Source of the DNA: Citricoccus muralis
GTDB lineage: Bacteria > Actinomycetota > Actinomycetes > Actinomycetales > Micrococcaceae
DNA length: 64,000 bases
Direction of reading: 5' to 3'
Assembly: GCF_029637705.1 (NCBI RefSeq)
Contig: NZ_CP121252.1
Span: 248,001 to 312,000 of the forward strand
In this document: piece after piece, positions 63,675 to 64,000 of the stretch
How positions within the stretch are numbered: the first letter of the stretch is position 1
How the letters are laid out: every line of letters begins with the position of its first letter
Notes under the pieces: generated by a model
Databases searched by the model: none
The model's input: only the letters and a program-made list of their open reading frames with translations
Told to the model about the DNA's origin: nothing
Position numbers and translations under genes: made by a program

Positions 63675-64000
63675 GGCTGCGCGCAGTCTGCGGCGCCGGT
63701 CTGCTGACGGGCGCCCTGCTCTGGGGGCTTCCGGTAGCGGACGCCCCAACTGCCCACGCTGATACCACCGGCACCGCTTCCGGCGATGAATGCATGGTGG
63801 GCGCAGAACGCTGGGTGGCAGACCGCCCCCTGGCTTACGCCCAGCTCGGGATCGACCGTGCCCACCAGATCAGCACCGGTGAGGGGGTGCTCGTCGCCGT
63901 CGTCGACTCGGGCGTGGACTCCAGCAACGCTCACCTCAGTGATGTCACCCGAGCGGGCGAAAACATCACCGGTTCAGGATCCGCCACGGAAGACACTGAT
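63671..64000 (+). CDS. mycP: Mycosin MycP, canonical T7SS subtilase, 5' part only
   Basis: The first 110 residues are in the window. A signal peptide (1-30) ends near AHA, followed by WVADRPLAYAQLGIDRAHQI and VLVAVVDSGVDSS with the catalytic Asp at 79. His and Ser lie beyond the window. It starts at GTG 63671 within the eccB stop. Unlike the mycosin-like protein at 56025 it keeps the catalytic Asp, so it is the likely core protease of the apparatus. Confidence 0.92.
   Translation, partial: MRLRAVCGAGLLTGALLWGLPVADAPTAHADTTGTASGDECMVGAERWVADRPLAYAQLGIDRAHQISTGEGVLVAVVDSGVDSSNAHLSDVTRAGENITGSGSATEDTD

Overview
The window is high-GC DNA from an actinobacterium, most likely of the order Micrococcales. 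The evidence is the run tilS-hpt-ftsH-folE-folP-folB-folK-DUF3180-PH-PH-DUF2520, followed by panC, lysS, lsr2 and clpC, plus an ESX-like type VII secretion system (T7SS) of the kind seen in Micrococcaceae and relatives. No rRNA, tRNA, CRISPR array, insertion sequence or phage gene was seen. Coding density is very high and many gene pairs overlap as ATGA or GTGA.

Bases 1-4240 are accessory. They hold the 5' part of an isocitrate/isopropylmalate dehydrogenase-family gene (minus strand), a HAD phosphatase, and a compact cassette: a small helical protein, a WXG-type protein fused to a calpain-like cysteine protease, and two homologous small proteins, one soluble and one a lipoprotein. The cassette looks like a T7SS toxin with a helper and a two-compartment immunity pair. 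This is the best candidate for an undescribed system.

Bases 4265-30709 are mainly housekeeping: inorganic pyrophosphatase, a DD-carboxypeptidase, a zinc metalloprotease, tRNA lysidine synthase, purine salvage, FtsH, folate synthesis, two PH-domain membrane proteins, pantothenate synthetase, an M13 peptidase, LysS, Lsr2, ClpC, a GNAT acetyltransferase, small stress-type proteins and MutY. A membrane molybdo-oxidoreductase and a fasciclin lipoprotein lie between the DUF2520 gene and panC. Both are preceded by the same CCATCC/TCATCC-N15-CCGAAC motif, which resembles a SigK-type ECF promoter. Several genes appear to be transcribed leaderless, with a TANNNT box 6-8 nt before the start codon.

Bases 31396-37054 hold a catabolic and uptake operon on the minus strand (carboxymuconolactone decarboxylase-like, 3-hydroxyisobutyrate dehydrogenase-like, TRAP dctQ-dctM-dctP) and a divergent AraC-family regulator. 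dctM is interrupted by a G50C27 homopolymer run that shifts the frame and is probably a sequence artefact.

Bases 37112-64000 are a large T7SS locus. The order is a 2068-residue Ig-like/FN3 membrane-anchored protein, MoxR ATPase, DUF58 protein, a transglutaminase-fold membrane protein lacking catalytic Cys and His, a Ser/Thr kinase, a previously unlisted 58-residue membrane protein, EccC, a first EccD, an FHA protein, a mycosin-like protease with Asp replaced by Glu, a Pro/Gly-rich repeat substrate, three small helical/WXG100 proteins, then a second EccD, EccB and the start of a canonical MycP. No EccE or EccA is seen in the window.
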